Source of the DNA: Phoenix dactylifera
Lineage: Eukaryota; Streptophyta; Magnoliopsida; Arecales; Arecaceae
Direction of reading: 5' to 3'
DNA length: 64,000 nucleotides
Assembly: GCF_009389715.1 (NCBI RefSeq)
Contig: NC_052399.1
Span: forward strand, 3,860,938 to 3,924,937
Made by a program: the position numbers and the translations under genes
Part shown: piece by piece, positions 9,280-20,200 of the stretch
Numbering within the stretch: the first letter of the stretch is position 1
Layout of the letters: each line of letters starts with the position of its first letter
The notes under the pieces: model-generated
What the model saw: the letters and a program-made list of their open reading frames with translations, nothing else
Told to the model about the DNA's origin: nothing
Database searches by the model: none

Positions 9280-12200
9280 TCAAGACATGGAGTTGCGCCA
9301 CTTGGGTGGTGTGCCCTTTTCTTGAGCCAGCCTTCCCTTCTTGGCATCCATCGGTGTCCGGCGCTCCGCCCCGACCTCATAGTCCTCAACCTTCTCCACC
9401 ACATCAGCGCTTCTGAACAGCAAAGAACTCCACCTGAAGAACCCCTTCTTCCTCTTCTCCAAACTAAGCCTGTCTACTTGAGCCTGCAACGCATGGCACT
9501 GGACCTGGAGCCTGGCCACGTCCTCCCTGAGTTTACGCACCTCATGCTGCTGGGCCAAGACCTCTCTTTTGGAGGGGACACGAAGTGGAGGTTCGAGGGC
9601 CGGATTCGGGCTCCGTAACCCAGCAAACGACCAACTCCCCTCGGAGATCCGGTTGAGCTTCGAGTGCTCCGAGAAGAGGACTTGGATCACGGATCGGACG
9701 GGGAGGCGCTCGTTCTGGGCTGCATGGACGGAGGCCTCCGAAGACAGCTTCCGAGCGTCGATGAGCCTGCATAGGGCCTTCCTCTCTTGCTTGCCTGCGT
9801 TCGGATGGGCCTGGAAAAGGAAGACACGACATGGTTAACAACAACCAAATGATTCCCTTCTTCCCTCCTGGCATACAGGAAACAGAATAATAAAGTCCTT
9901 AATGGACACTTGTCTTCCAGAATATTTATTTCAAATTTCAACGGCAGTGGAATCTTGGAAACATCCAAATCTTACAGACATGCCGGGCCTTAATTTCTAG
10001 ACAAGGCAAGACCGACCTTAGCTGGGAAACTTTGGCGAGCTGCAACTGTTAGGGCACATGGAAGATCCACCTACCATTTTCTGTACCTAACTCTGCCAAC
10101 TGGAGTCATTCCGTATCATTTGAGAAGATAAAGCCATTTCATATATATTGAACGCCAGACAACCAGTCACATGCATGACATTGGTGTCATGGAGGTTAAT
10201 TAATAGGTTACGCAAAGAATCTTATCTATGGAGTGAGAAAGAGCAAAGAACGCCATTTGTTTCCATTTTTCCGAATATGTTAGTCGAAATTCATTTCCGT
10301 CTTCTGGCTGTGGCTGTGGGCACCGAGTCCCGTGTCCATTTCCGTCTTCTTGCTGTGGGCACATGGTCACACGTGAGTGTGCATGCAGAGCCTCAAAATT
10401 CGTGCACCCCCCTCTCCCTGTCCTCTCTTCTCTCTCCCCCTCGACGGTAGCAGACAAATCGACAGGACACTAGTTACACGACGACGGATTGAGGCGAGAC
10501 CGACAGTATTTTTGTCTACGTCCGTTATAGGCGCGGGAGAATCTAGAACCGGGTGTCATATGCTAATGACGTCCGCGATACCCTACTCCAATAATTGACG
10601 TACTAGGTACACGGATATCTAATTTGCACAGGCTGTCCGTTCCATAAACCTGGCGTGGACTAATAATGGTGAGAAAAGAAGATCTATTTGCAGAGAAAGG
10701 GCGGAAAGTCTTTCAACACGAGCAGTCCTCAATCACATTATTCCAGGGGAAAAAAAAGGAAATGAATAGGAACAGGGATGCTGGATTCCATTGAAAAGGC
10801 GATTTCCGGCATCCTATTTTCCGAGAATCGCATGTTCAGAGTGTCCTTCTCATACCCAGCTTTTTGTTGGCCCATGTTGTGTCGATCTAGTGGCTAAACC
10901 TATGGGAACAACGAAACAGGCCGAGAATGGCTCGTTATCGTGACTTCTTGGCTTAAACCTTGTAGTGCCTAAACAGCGTGGCAATACATGGACGCCATTT
11001 TTCTGGCCTCCTATTGCAATATTCACTTCTTAATTACCATGCTGTTTTGATGCTCGGGCTATTATATGAATGATTAATATAAAGCCTTCTACATTTTCTT
11101 GAAACCAGTTCTCATCCATTGATTCAGAACCATTGGAGAATAGCTTCTACTCTATATTCTTTTGCTAGATATCTCCAGGTAGCCAAAGGATAGAATTGAC
11201 ATTGGAGTATGCTTTAGAAACAAGAAAAGAAAAGATGTATACGAGTATGCACGGAAGGAGACATCTGACAAAAGGTTCGAACCAGGAATACATGGTGGCA
11301 GCTTGGGAACATGAATAAAGTGAAGAATAGCATTTGGTCGCAAAGACACCGTACCGTTGCACGAACCAACCTCTAAAGATCGTACTAAAGTGAAAAAGGC
11401 CAACTAATATGCCCTTACAACAACATAATTTTTTTTTTGCTAATGTAAGTGATTTTTGGTCTTTTCGACAATTTATCACAGGAGCCCTCTACCAAGGCTA
11501 TCCAACAAATTATCCCAAACAAGGAGAGGAAGCCAAGAGGAACCTAATAATAAAGTGCTCAGACTTGATCTGTTATATAAAATGGGTATTTGAACTCATA
11601 CCAAGCTCGATACTACATGTTGAGGCTTGGTTTGTTTGTTCACGAAAGAGTTTATTGAACGAACAAGGTGAGTTTCTTTTGGTTTTTCCTGCGAGTTCGC
11701 CTTAAGTATTGAGCTTATGTTTAAACAATATTTAAGACAGGTTTGCTTCAAAGTTAAATGAACTCAAACGAGTCCACTGGGCCGAGCTTGGGCACTTAAT
11801 CTACATCTCAAATTAGTCTGCAGAGCTATGGATAAGTGTGAGATGAGTGGAGTGAGAAGATGTCAACCTTTTGTCCCCTGTTTCCAGTCCTGCCTCTGGG
11901 AATTTGGGAGATTAGTGGGTAGGTGCTCCTAGCGTGCTGCTTGATTAAAATGCTCATCCAAATCTTTCTTTGTTAATCGCGGTCTCGGTCCCTTTGCCTC
12001 TATACTATATATGTAGTCTACTTGGCATTGATTACTGAACGAGAAGAACATGGTCAGCAGGTCAGGGCCTGAGACAATGTGCAGCCCGTGACGCTTGAGC
12101 GAATGAGTGAATCCACGTACCTTGATATACGTGTCGATGGCCCGGTACAGGCCGTCGTCGGTGGCCCGCGCGTAGCCCGGCACCGCCCGAGCCAGCTCCT

Positions 12201-13041
12201 CGAACTCCGCCACCGTCAGCCCGGCGTCCAGCGCCGCCTCCGCCAGGTACGCATCCGCCAGCTTCGCCACCTTGGCCAGCCCCGCCGCGCCGCTCCTCGC
12301 CACAACCGCAGGGCCCTCCTCCGCCCCGAGGAACCGCTTAACCAGCCTCAGCATCAGCCCCACGTCCAGCAGCGTCCCGCACGTGTGGGTGAATGCCGGT
12401 ATCATCACTTCCCGCAGCGTCGCCTGGTCCAGCTGACGCCCCGCACGCGCCTCCAGCTCGCTGATACAGCCGGCCTCAGCCCCGGCCATGCTCGCCGTCC
12501 TCAAGAGCCTCAGCAAGAAGTCGCAGGGAACGGCGTCCCTCTCCGGGGGGAGGACAGAGACGAGAGTCTCCACGAGGAAGCGCTTCTGGAGCCAGGCGGC
12601 GGTGGGGCTCTCGGTTGCCGGGGAGGGATCCGCGGCGCGGCCGGTGGCCAGCTCGGGGAGCCACCGGGAGGCGTAGCGGGAGATGATGGAGCCGAGGAGG
12701 TCGGGGCGGAGGCCCTTGGCCTTGATGCCGGCGAGGGTTCGGGCCAGCTGGTCCGCGTCGAAGGTGCCGACGTCGTCAAGCCAGGGCTCGGCCGGGGAGA
12801 GGTCGGAGGCCGGCAATGGGAGTCTGCCCTTGTGGTGGAAGGAGGAGTTGGGGCTGCGGCTGCGGGACGGAGGAGACCTCATGGTTTCCCCGTTCGGGTT
12901 GAGGAGGGTGCTGGTTTTCCTTGGTGCGCCGCCCGAGGATGGGATGGGATGGGATGCAGCAGAGGAGGCGGAGGAGAGAGGACTCGTTAACGCTGCTCTA
13001 ATGTCAGCATCATTCACGAGCGGGTATGTAAAGGCAATCAT
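9280..13041 (-). CDS. NPH3-domain protein without visible BTB domain, two exons
   Basis: Exon 1 runs 13041 (or 12882) to 12121 and exon 2 runs 9810 to 9280, joined in phase 0 across a 2.3-kb intron with GT (12120-12119) and AG (9812-9811). The join restores the family signature AIDTYIK|AHPNAGKQERK. The NPH3 domain starts near FDADQLARTLAGIKAKG, continues through IISRYASRWLPEL, and ends with LCRLIDARKLSSEASVHAAQ and RLPVRSVIQVLFSEH. A coiled coil follows (LAQQHEVRKLREDVARLQVQ). The C-terminus is KWRNSMS, the same form as the phosphoserine-based 14-3-3 binding tail described for Arabidopsis NPH3. Most relatives begin with a BTB domain that binds CUL3; none is visible here. The in-frame stretch upstream begins with TTG; the ATGs are at 13041 (483 aa) and 12882 (430 aa). 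The true start, or an upstream exon, is unsettled. Its likely role is an adaptor at the plasma membrane in blue-light or auxin-linked signalling. Exon 1 is very GC-rich. Confidence 0.85.
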
Positions 13042-13379
13042 GTCCACAAGCGTGGGGTGACGCAAATCAGCAAATGGCAATCATGTCCTTTCCAAAACTT
13101 TTCTTCCGTAAACTTGCAAAAAAAGTGAAGCTGTTACTTTTATTGACATGGTACTCCTTATTTTTTAGTTTCGAGTTAGGTAGGCCCAAAGATTATGTGG
13201 CATAAATTTTGAAGCAAAAAAAAATAAAGAATAATAAGTTGCTAAAACCAAACTATTCGTACCTTTTATAATTGAACACAAAGATTATGCATGCTAATCA
13301 ATACGATTCTTCGTACCCGAATCTGACGCTGAATCACGGTCCTACGCATGGCACATGGTAAAACTAATTTTAAACGGAT

Positions 13380-14030
13380 TAGAATTTCTGCGTTAATTCA
13401 GATAAGGAAGGCTAAAGCCAGCTCTCCTTTTGATCTGGGATTTTCAGAGTCAAAACCCTAGTGGGACTCCGATTCCTCCACTATAAATACATAGCCAGAG
13501 GGCCCAAGTACACATTATCTTCACCTCAGATATCCTATTCTATTATTCTACTCTTTAGACCTTCTTCTATTCAGAGGACTCCGGTTGATCAACTCCAATA
13601 ATCTTTGACCTCTTTAATTTGCTCCTTTTCGTACGTAGATCGGAGCCCTTCTTTTCAAAGCTGACCAACCGATGAGACTGCTCACTAGGTTTATATAGCT
13701 CCCAGCAACCTCAAACACCTTCTCAACCTATTCGGCCTACTTCCGAAGTTGCCAGCATCGAGCAGTTCATTCTGCTCATCCAACAAGTGCAAGCCCTTAC
13801 AATTATGGTACAAAACCTGCAACAACAAGTGACCAACTCTTTAGTTGGTAAGCTAGACCACCCAAATCATCCGATCCACAACAACAATTGCCGTCGTCCT
13901 AAGAACTCTAGGTAAGGCCGATGACACAGCCACACCAGTATCCATCTCAAGTTAGGATCCGGTCCTGGTTAGTCCTCCCCACATCGACCTGAAGGAACTT
14001 GAGGAGATAAATAACAAAATCAATGTGCTA
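13380..14030 (+). mobile_element. LTR-retrotransposon fossil: LTR-like and gag-start-like remnant
   Basis: The region has a TATA-like box (CTATAAATACATAG near 13480), then a pyrimidine-rich leader. From about 13745 there is a short stretch resembling the N-terminal gag of Ty3/gypsy elements (IEQFILLIQQVQAL). It is broken, with no protease, polymerase or integrase seen nearby. It differs from copies A and B of the other LTR-like family. Probably old. Confidence 0.4.
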
Positions 14031-14094
14031 AGAAGAAGGAATGCTGAATTATGGGACAACTTGGATGTTGCCAGCGAGCCTCCTTTCACTAAAA

Positions 14095-14320
14095 AAATTT
14101 AGGAGTGCAAATATGTTAAGTCGGATAGGATCATTAGTGACCCCGATCCGACTCGGTTTCTTGTTGGGTCCTAATGTTGGACCTAGACCCAATCCAATGG
14201 AAAATCGGATGGCGTCAGGTCGAGTTGGGTCTACGGCTAAAATTTTTGATCCAACGGATCATTTGGATTGGATTGGGTTTATGTATTACCTGATCCTAAC
14301 TTGAAAAATTTAGGTCCGAA
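14095..14320. repeat. Dispersed repeat rich in short GGTC/GACC-type words
   Basis: The segment repeats related words such as TCGGAT, GGATCATT, GACCCAATCC, TTGGGTC and GATTGGATTGGG on both strands, so it can fold on itself. Plant genomes hold many such low-complexity dispersed repeats. Its class is not clear from one copy. No coding capacity. Confidence 0.35.
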
Positions 14321-17290
14321 TTAGGTTGGGGTTTTGGCGGCGATCGCCCGACCTTCACCAGCCTTAGAGGCAATAATAACCAAATGATACATTAAAGAAC
14401 TACACTTTTCCATGCAACTGAAATATTACAAAAATTAGGACTCACCACATCAATGAAGTGAGCAGCTTATTTTTTTCCCAACTCCGGGAGAAATGCCCAG
14501 ATTTATTTCATATAAAGGTCAAATATTCATTAAGATGTAAAGGGTGTAATGAAGCTCGATCCAGCCCCTCCATGCTGTGCCAGGGAATAAATTCTGCATT
14601 TCTGCTGGAGAATCGAAGCAATCAGAGGTCAGGTCTTTCCTAAAATACTACACCACTAGCTATGTAGCACAGCTAATATCCGAGGGAACAGGGTAGATTG
14701 GATAGAGGAAAATGAGAGCGTTTCAGCGTTTCTGTAACCGTGGAGAAGATAAAATGAACAAAACGATGAACCAAGAGCGGACAGGAGATGGAAAGCAAGT
14801 TGTTTGGAGGTTAAGGCAGGGGACAGAGGAAGAAGAAGCAAGCTCAATTAATGTATTGTTCCTTCCATGCATTCTCCAGTGTAATCGAAGAGAGCCAACT
14901 GAATGGGCCCTTAATTTTCTACTACTAGTAAAATATAATCGAAGATTCACTGCTCTACTAATTAGGATTTACATTGTGACGCCCGCGACACATGCCGGCC
15001 TCGCCATGAACCTGTCGAGGCCAGTGGCCCGGAAATAACAAGTGCGACGTGACTTCGTACCCCGGAGTAGCTGAGATAAAAGATTCGCGTCGTAAAGAGA
15101 ACGCCGTCGTATCTGTTTGTACTTTGTACTGCTTGGGGGAAAACTTCCATCGGCGTGCGTTTGGCTGGTGCAACCGGGACAACAGAGACAGGCTTGGCCT
15201 GAATCAGCTTTTAACTTCATGAGCTGGACCCGGACCCAACCCATTTACTCAAACTTATTTATGGCCAAGCAAGCTATAAACCAGGTCACAAATTACCAAG
15301 ACCAGCCATATCCATCCCTTCAAACAGAGTATTGGATAGGCTTTAGTTGGACCAGCGACGGTTTTGATGGCAATCGATGAGCACTCACGCAAGGAAGGCC
15401 CGGAATGGTTGCAATGCCATGCATAAACTTGTCAAACAGTGGCATGGTGTGACCTAGATAATAATTGTATTGAGATATTGGCTACCTCTGGGGGCTGCTG
15501 TGACTTATGTAACACTGGCTTGCAAGAATTAACTAAGTGTAAATAAGTTTATTTAGATCTCATCCAAAGTTTAAGAGTTAAAGAAAAAAAAACTAAGGTG
15601 TCATTTGGCATCACATTTATTTATTTTTTAACTTTATAAAATAAAAAGATAAAAAATATCTTTCTTTTTTTAAAATTTTACAAATATAGCCATGTTTGAT
15701 ATAATTAATTAATTTTTGAAGATATAAAGAATGATGGTGGCAGTGCCACTAAAGTGGCGGTTATGACGACGATGGCTACGATGGTGGCACAGATGACAAT
15801 GATGGTATGGTAGTAGTAACAGTGCAACAATCATAGTAGCGACGAAGTGCCTGAATCCATTGTATTGGTTGCCTTTTGTAAAAGCAATGGTGAAGTGGCT
15901 TTCCCTGTGTGCTCATGCATAAAATGTCATGCGGATAGAACAAATTCTTCGACGCAGTAATAAATAATGTCATCCTTACAGCATTTCTCCATCCATACTT
16001 TAAAGAAAAATAACAACAGAAGTCATTACGTATACTTACATACTCCTTTCATCAATTCGACAGTTCTAATTTTTTTGATTGGAGGAAGTTCTATATTTAC
16101 CATCAGCCTAATATACTTCACCAGAGAATCCAAAGCTAATCCACCTGCTATCATATCATCATGAACCGGTCCTACGCTCAGAAGAGTCACGGCCTTGGAT
16201 CAGAGTCATTATTTTTGTTGTATCCCCCAAACTTTAAATGTAAGCTCCACAGAGGGCACTTTTCCTCTGCATCCACAAGGCTTGACATGAAATCATAGAG
16301 GGTGGGAGGAAACAAAAAGCCCGTACATTCCAGGACCGCAGGGACATCTGTGCCATCTAAATGATCTGGCTTCAAGGACCACAAGGACCACACGGAGAAG
16401 CTCGTATAAGAGGTAAACATAAGAATTGTCACAATTCATCACTCGTTCGGGGAGGACAATGGTAGGCCAAGAAGAACAGATTCCTCATGGCCCCAGGAAA
16501 TGTAACAATAAGCTGCCAGTTTTGGAGAATAAAAGAGGATGTGATGTGTCTCCCAGACACAAAATCAGAATAAACTTTTGCACCCCCTGGGAAAGGAGGT
16601 TTATTACAATCAAACTGCCAGTTGTAAAGAGTAAGGAACCTACTGCACTGTACAGCACTAGAATGCACTCTAGTAACCCACAGACGAAGAAATCTCATCT
16701 TCTGAATCTTCTTTGATTCTAAAGGAATGCTAATCAATCACTCAAGCTATAGTCCTTTTGAAAAAGATGAGTCTCTGGACCCGTGTTGCAACAATGTTAT
16801 GTGAGAATTGTTTAATGCTGTAAAATGAAAATTATCTATTCTTTTGTTTTGTTTCCACTTGCAGGACTTATTGGCTTGTTAAGAACGGATGGTTAATAAT
16901 CTCAGAACAATTTTCACTCAAAAACTCTCATATTGAAGCCGCAATATCTGATGAAACGATAGAGGGACAATATATGGTTGCTAGGCAGACTGAAAGGAAG
17001 CCAGAGAAGTTAGGGATGCCTCTTCATTAAACATTAGATAGCTAAAAATAAGCTCAAGGGTACAGCAACAAAAAAGACCATTGCATCTCTACTGAAAGAG
17101 AGAGAAAAAAAAGGCTACATATACTTTGATAAGCTAACCTCGGAAACAAGGAAGCGGTAGCAGTACAGCAACAGCATACAGTATACCTGTTTCTGTCATG
17201 TTATTTCTATCTAGAGAGTAATACATTGATCTGCTACTAAGTGTTTCTTACCAACACTAACATCTTCCTGTTTATGTTGCCTGATTAAGT
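14321..17290. other. Intergenic, no gene recognised
   Basis: About 3 kb of AT-rich sequence lies between the retroelement remnants and the 3' end of the plastid translocase gene. All frames are short and unlike known proteins. The part just above 17290 in position is presumably 3' flank of the minus-strand gene. Confidence 0.5.
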
Positions 17291-20200
17291 TTAATGATCA
17301 TGTGGGGTGGGGTTTTCTGATGAACTCTTGGATTCAGGTGCTAACATCTCTTTCAAAGCTGACTCGTTTGTTGAGTTTTCACTCGCTGAGGATCCAAGAA
17401 GAGAACCATTTTCTTTTGTTGCTACCTCCTCTTCAACCAGGCCCTCATTGTTCTCTTGGGATGGTTTGACCACTGGCTCTTTTACCTTCTCTTTCAGCAA
17501 TTTCTCCTTCGCAAGCTCTTGTTTGGCCAAAGGAGAAAATTGGGAATCCAAAGACCTCGCAGCACCTATCCATGAAAGAACAATCACCAGCAGTATTCCT
17601 CCAAGGTAGGGTGTTGAGTTTGCTAGGGACCCAAATGTTAAAATCATGAACTGTTGGATCAAGGCTCCTCCTGATTTTCCCAAGGGGTTGCAGACAACAT
17701 CAATGGCTGCCTTACTTTTAACCTATACTCAGGTAAAATGAACAACATGAGCAGCAGAAATAATAATAAAAAATGGTATTCTTCGACAATTATGAAAAAT
17801 TATTGTTGTTTAGCTTACTGCTTGCAAGAGTAAATGGCTACAGACAAAGCAATTCAACCTCCTCTAATTTCCAAAACAAAATATCATAAAAAATAAATTT
17901 TAAATGAAATATAACTTCAGATTCCTGGAAAACTAAGTAAAATGCAACGACATGTTAATCATTGAGATTTCTTTTAATTTTTTTTATTAAAACACTTTAA
18001 GTGAGAACAAAAAAGTTCGACCATAAGACCATATTCCTTAATAAAATGCAGAAGACATCTTTTCCAAGCAAAATGAAGTCAAACCAAATTGTTAGTCTAC
18101 GATCAAATTATCATGTTGTAACTTAGCTGCAACTATGGCAAATAACCAACACTCAACCTCTCATTTTTTGTTCTGAAAAAAGGAAAAACTGAGATTAGAA
18201 AGATTTTAACCAGGTCCCATCATGGTTGCAATTATGCCTACCTATGCATTAAAAACGCCCATGAAACCGCAGGAGCACACAAGTATTCAGTTTCAGAAAG
18301 GGACATGCAAGCACTTGGCACATCATCAAATGTGCTAAGCTAATGAAGTGCATGGATGGTCAAGATAAAATGAAGCAACAACTTATCGGCTTCACTGCTC
18401 AGCCACAAAGATGGCCAGTTTATTAACAGTTTTTGTTTCCAGATTCCTTGCACGTACATTTAGATATAACTGGGGGAATCATAAATACACTCCCCTTCCT
18501 TGACAGGCACACTCCTTCATATCACACTCCCTTCATTTCCTCTTTCGAGATGATAATTTAGACATACAGATGAAGTCCATTACAAAAGAGGATTGCATTC
18601 ATAATGCGAAATAAACAGACGCTAAGATGAGCAGATACTAGGAATATAGCTTTAGTTTTTTTTTGAAGTGGGGTCATTAGATAGCAGATACTAGGAATAT
18701 AGCTTTAGTTTTTAAAAGTGGGATCATTAGATGAGAAGATACTAGGAAATAGATTTTGTTTTTTAAAAGTGGGATCATGGGACCCACAAACAGTTCATTA
18801 CAGAATACGATATGGATCAGTTTGTGTTTAACTTTTTCCAATAAAATAACAAGCCTTGAATCATTCAACACCAAAAATGCATAAACACAGAATGCCTGCA
18901 CACATGCGGATGCCCATAGAGAGGTGGCAGTGCATCTGAGCTTCATGAATGCATAGGCATGAATGTAGATGCTCATACACACAGATAAACAAAGGGACGG
19001 AAAATAAACCTTCATGTCTTCATCCAAAGGAATATAAGCCATTTCCTTGCAAGGATCAAATAAGCTGTACTTTGAACTCTTACTGAAAATGTTCTGCAAT
19101 GCACCCACATAAACAGCTGCAAGCAGAGGAGTCATTCCAAGTTTTCCCAGCAAGGGAGCCAATGGTTCTCCAAATAAAATCAGTGAGAAGAACCCAACTC
19201 CTGTGAAAAGTAATACAGTGGGTGTGACCATGGCTGCTACTCCCCACCCGAACTTTCTGAGTATCACTCGGCCCAGCAGCATCATTGTGAAAGTTGCAAT
19301 ACCCGTAGCAGTTGAGAAATCACCCATGAAAGATGAGTATTCATTTGGGCTTGGAAACTACGAAAGAAATAAAGACCCATTAGGAATAAAGTTAAAAGGA
19401 TTAGATTCATATTCACTGTAAGGCAGATAGAGAGGAGATAACAACTAAAAAAAAACAAAAAAAACAAAAAATACCTGTGCCTTGAGCTTTGATTTCCATG
19501 TAACTTCAACAAGGTTAATGCTTATACCATAAGCAACCACCAAGGTGGCAAGATCTCTCACATATCTAGAAGATAGCAAAAGTTTCAAGCTCTCTTTCAT
19601 GCTTAATTTGGGCTTTTCCTGCATAGGTGTTTGAGTAGTTAGTCTTGGAAAGGAAGGTCTAAACAGGAAACAGCACAGGAGTAGCGGTTAAGGTCAACCT
19701 TCTTTTTGCGTTGAGATCTTGGAAGAGAGGGGTCATTCAGAACAAAGGTATTTACTCCCCAATAGAGTGCACAAATTACAAGACCCAGAAGCACCACAAT
19801 GCTCATCATTCCTTTCAGAGATATTGCCCAACCATCAACTCCTGGGCCCAAATACTTACGCAGGTTAGAAAAATACTTTACCGTCCGCCCTGAGAAAATT
19901 AGGGCAACATTAGCTCCAAGGCCAAATAGTGGGTAGAATTCTTTGGCTTCCTCAACAGTGGTAATCTGCGAAATCAAGAATTAATATTATGCCCTACCAT
20001 GACTTGCAAAAATAAATAATTTTCACTCTTCCTTTCAAAAAGAAAAGCTATATTCCAGCATATGTCAAAAAGAGGCCTGAAAATAAAAGTAAAGATCTGT
20101 CACTAGTGAGAAACGGCAGCACGCACCCACAATATCTTATACTCAATTTATGGGTCTGGCCCGAGTTAACAGAAGGAAAAACATCTATCAGCAAAATCAG

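Noticed and set aside
11265-11290. GGTTCGAACC resembling a tRNA T-arm
   Set aside because: The surrounding bases do not form the T-stem, anticodon arm or acceptor stem; a palindrome by chance.
12079-12990. 303-codon plus-strand frame
   Set aside because: It is the antisense shadow of GC-rich exon 1 of the NPH3-type gene, with no family match.
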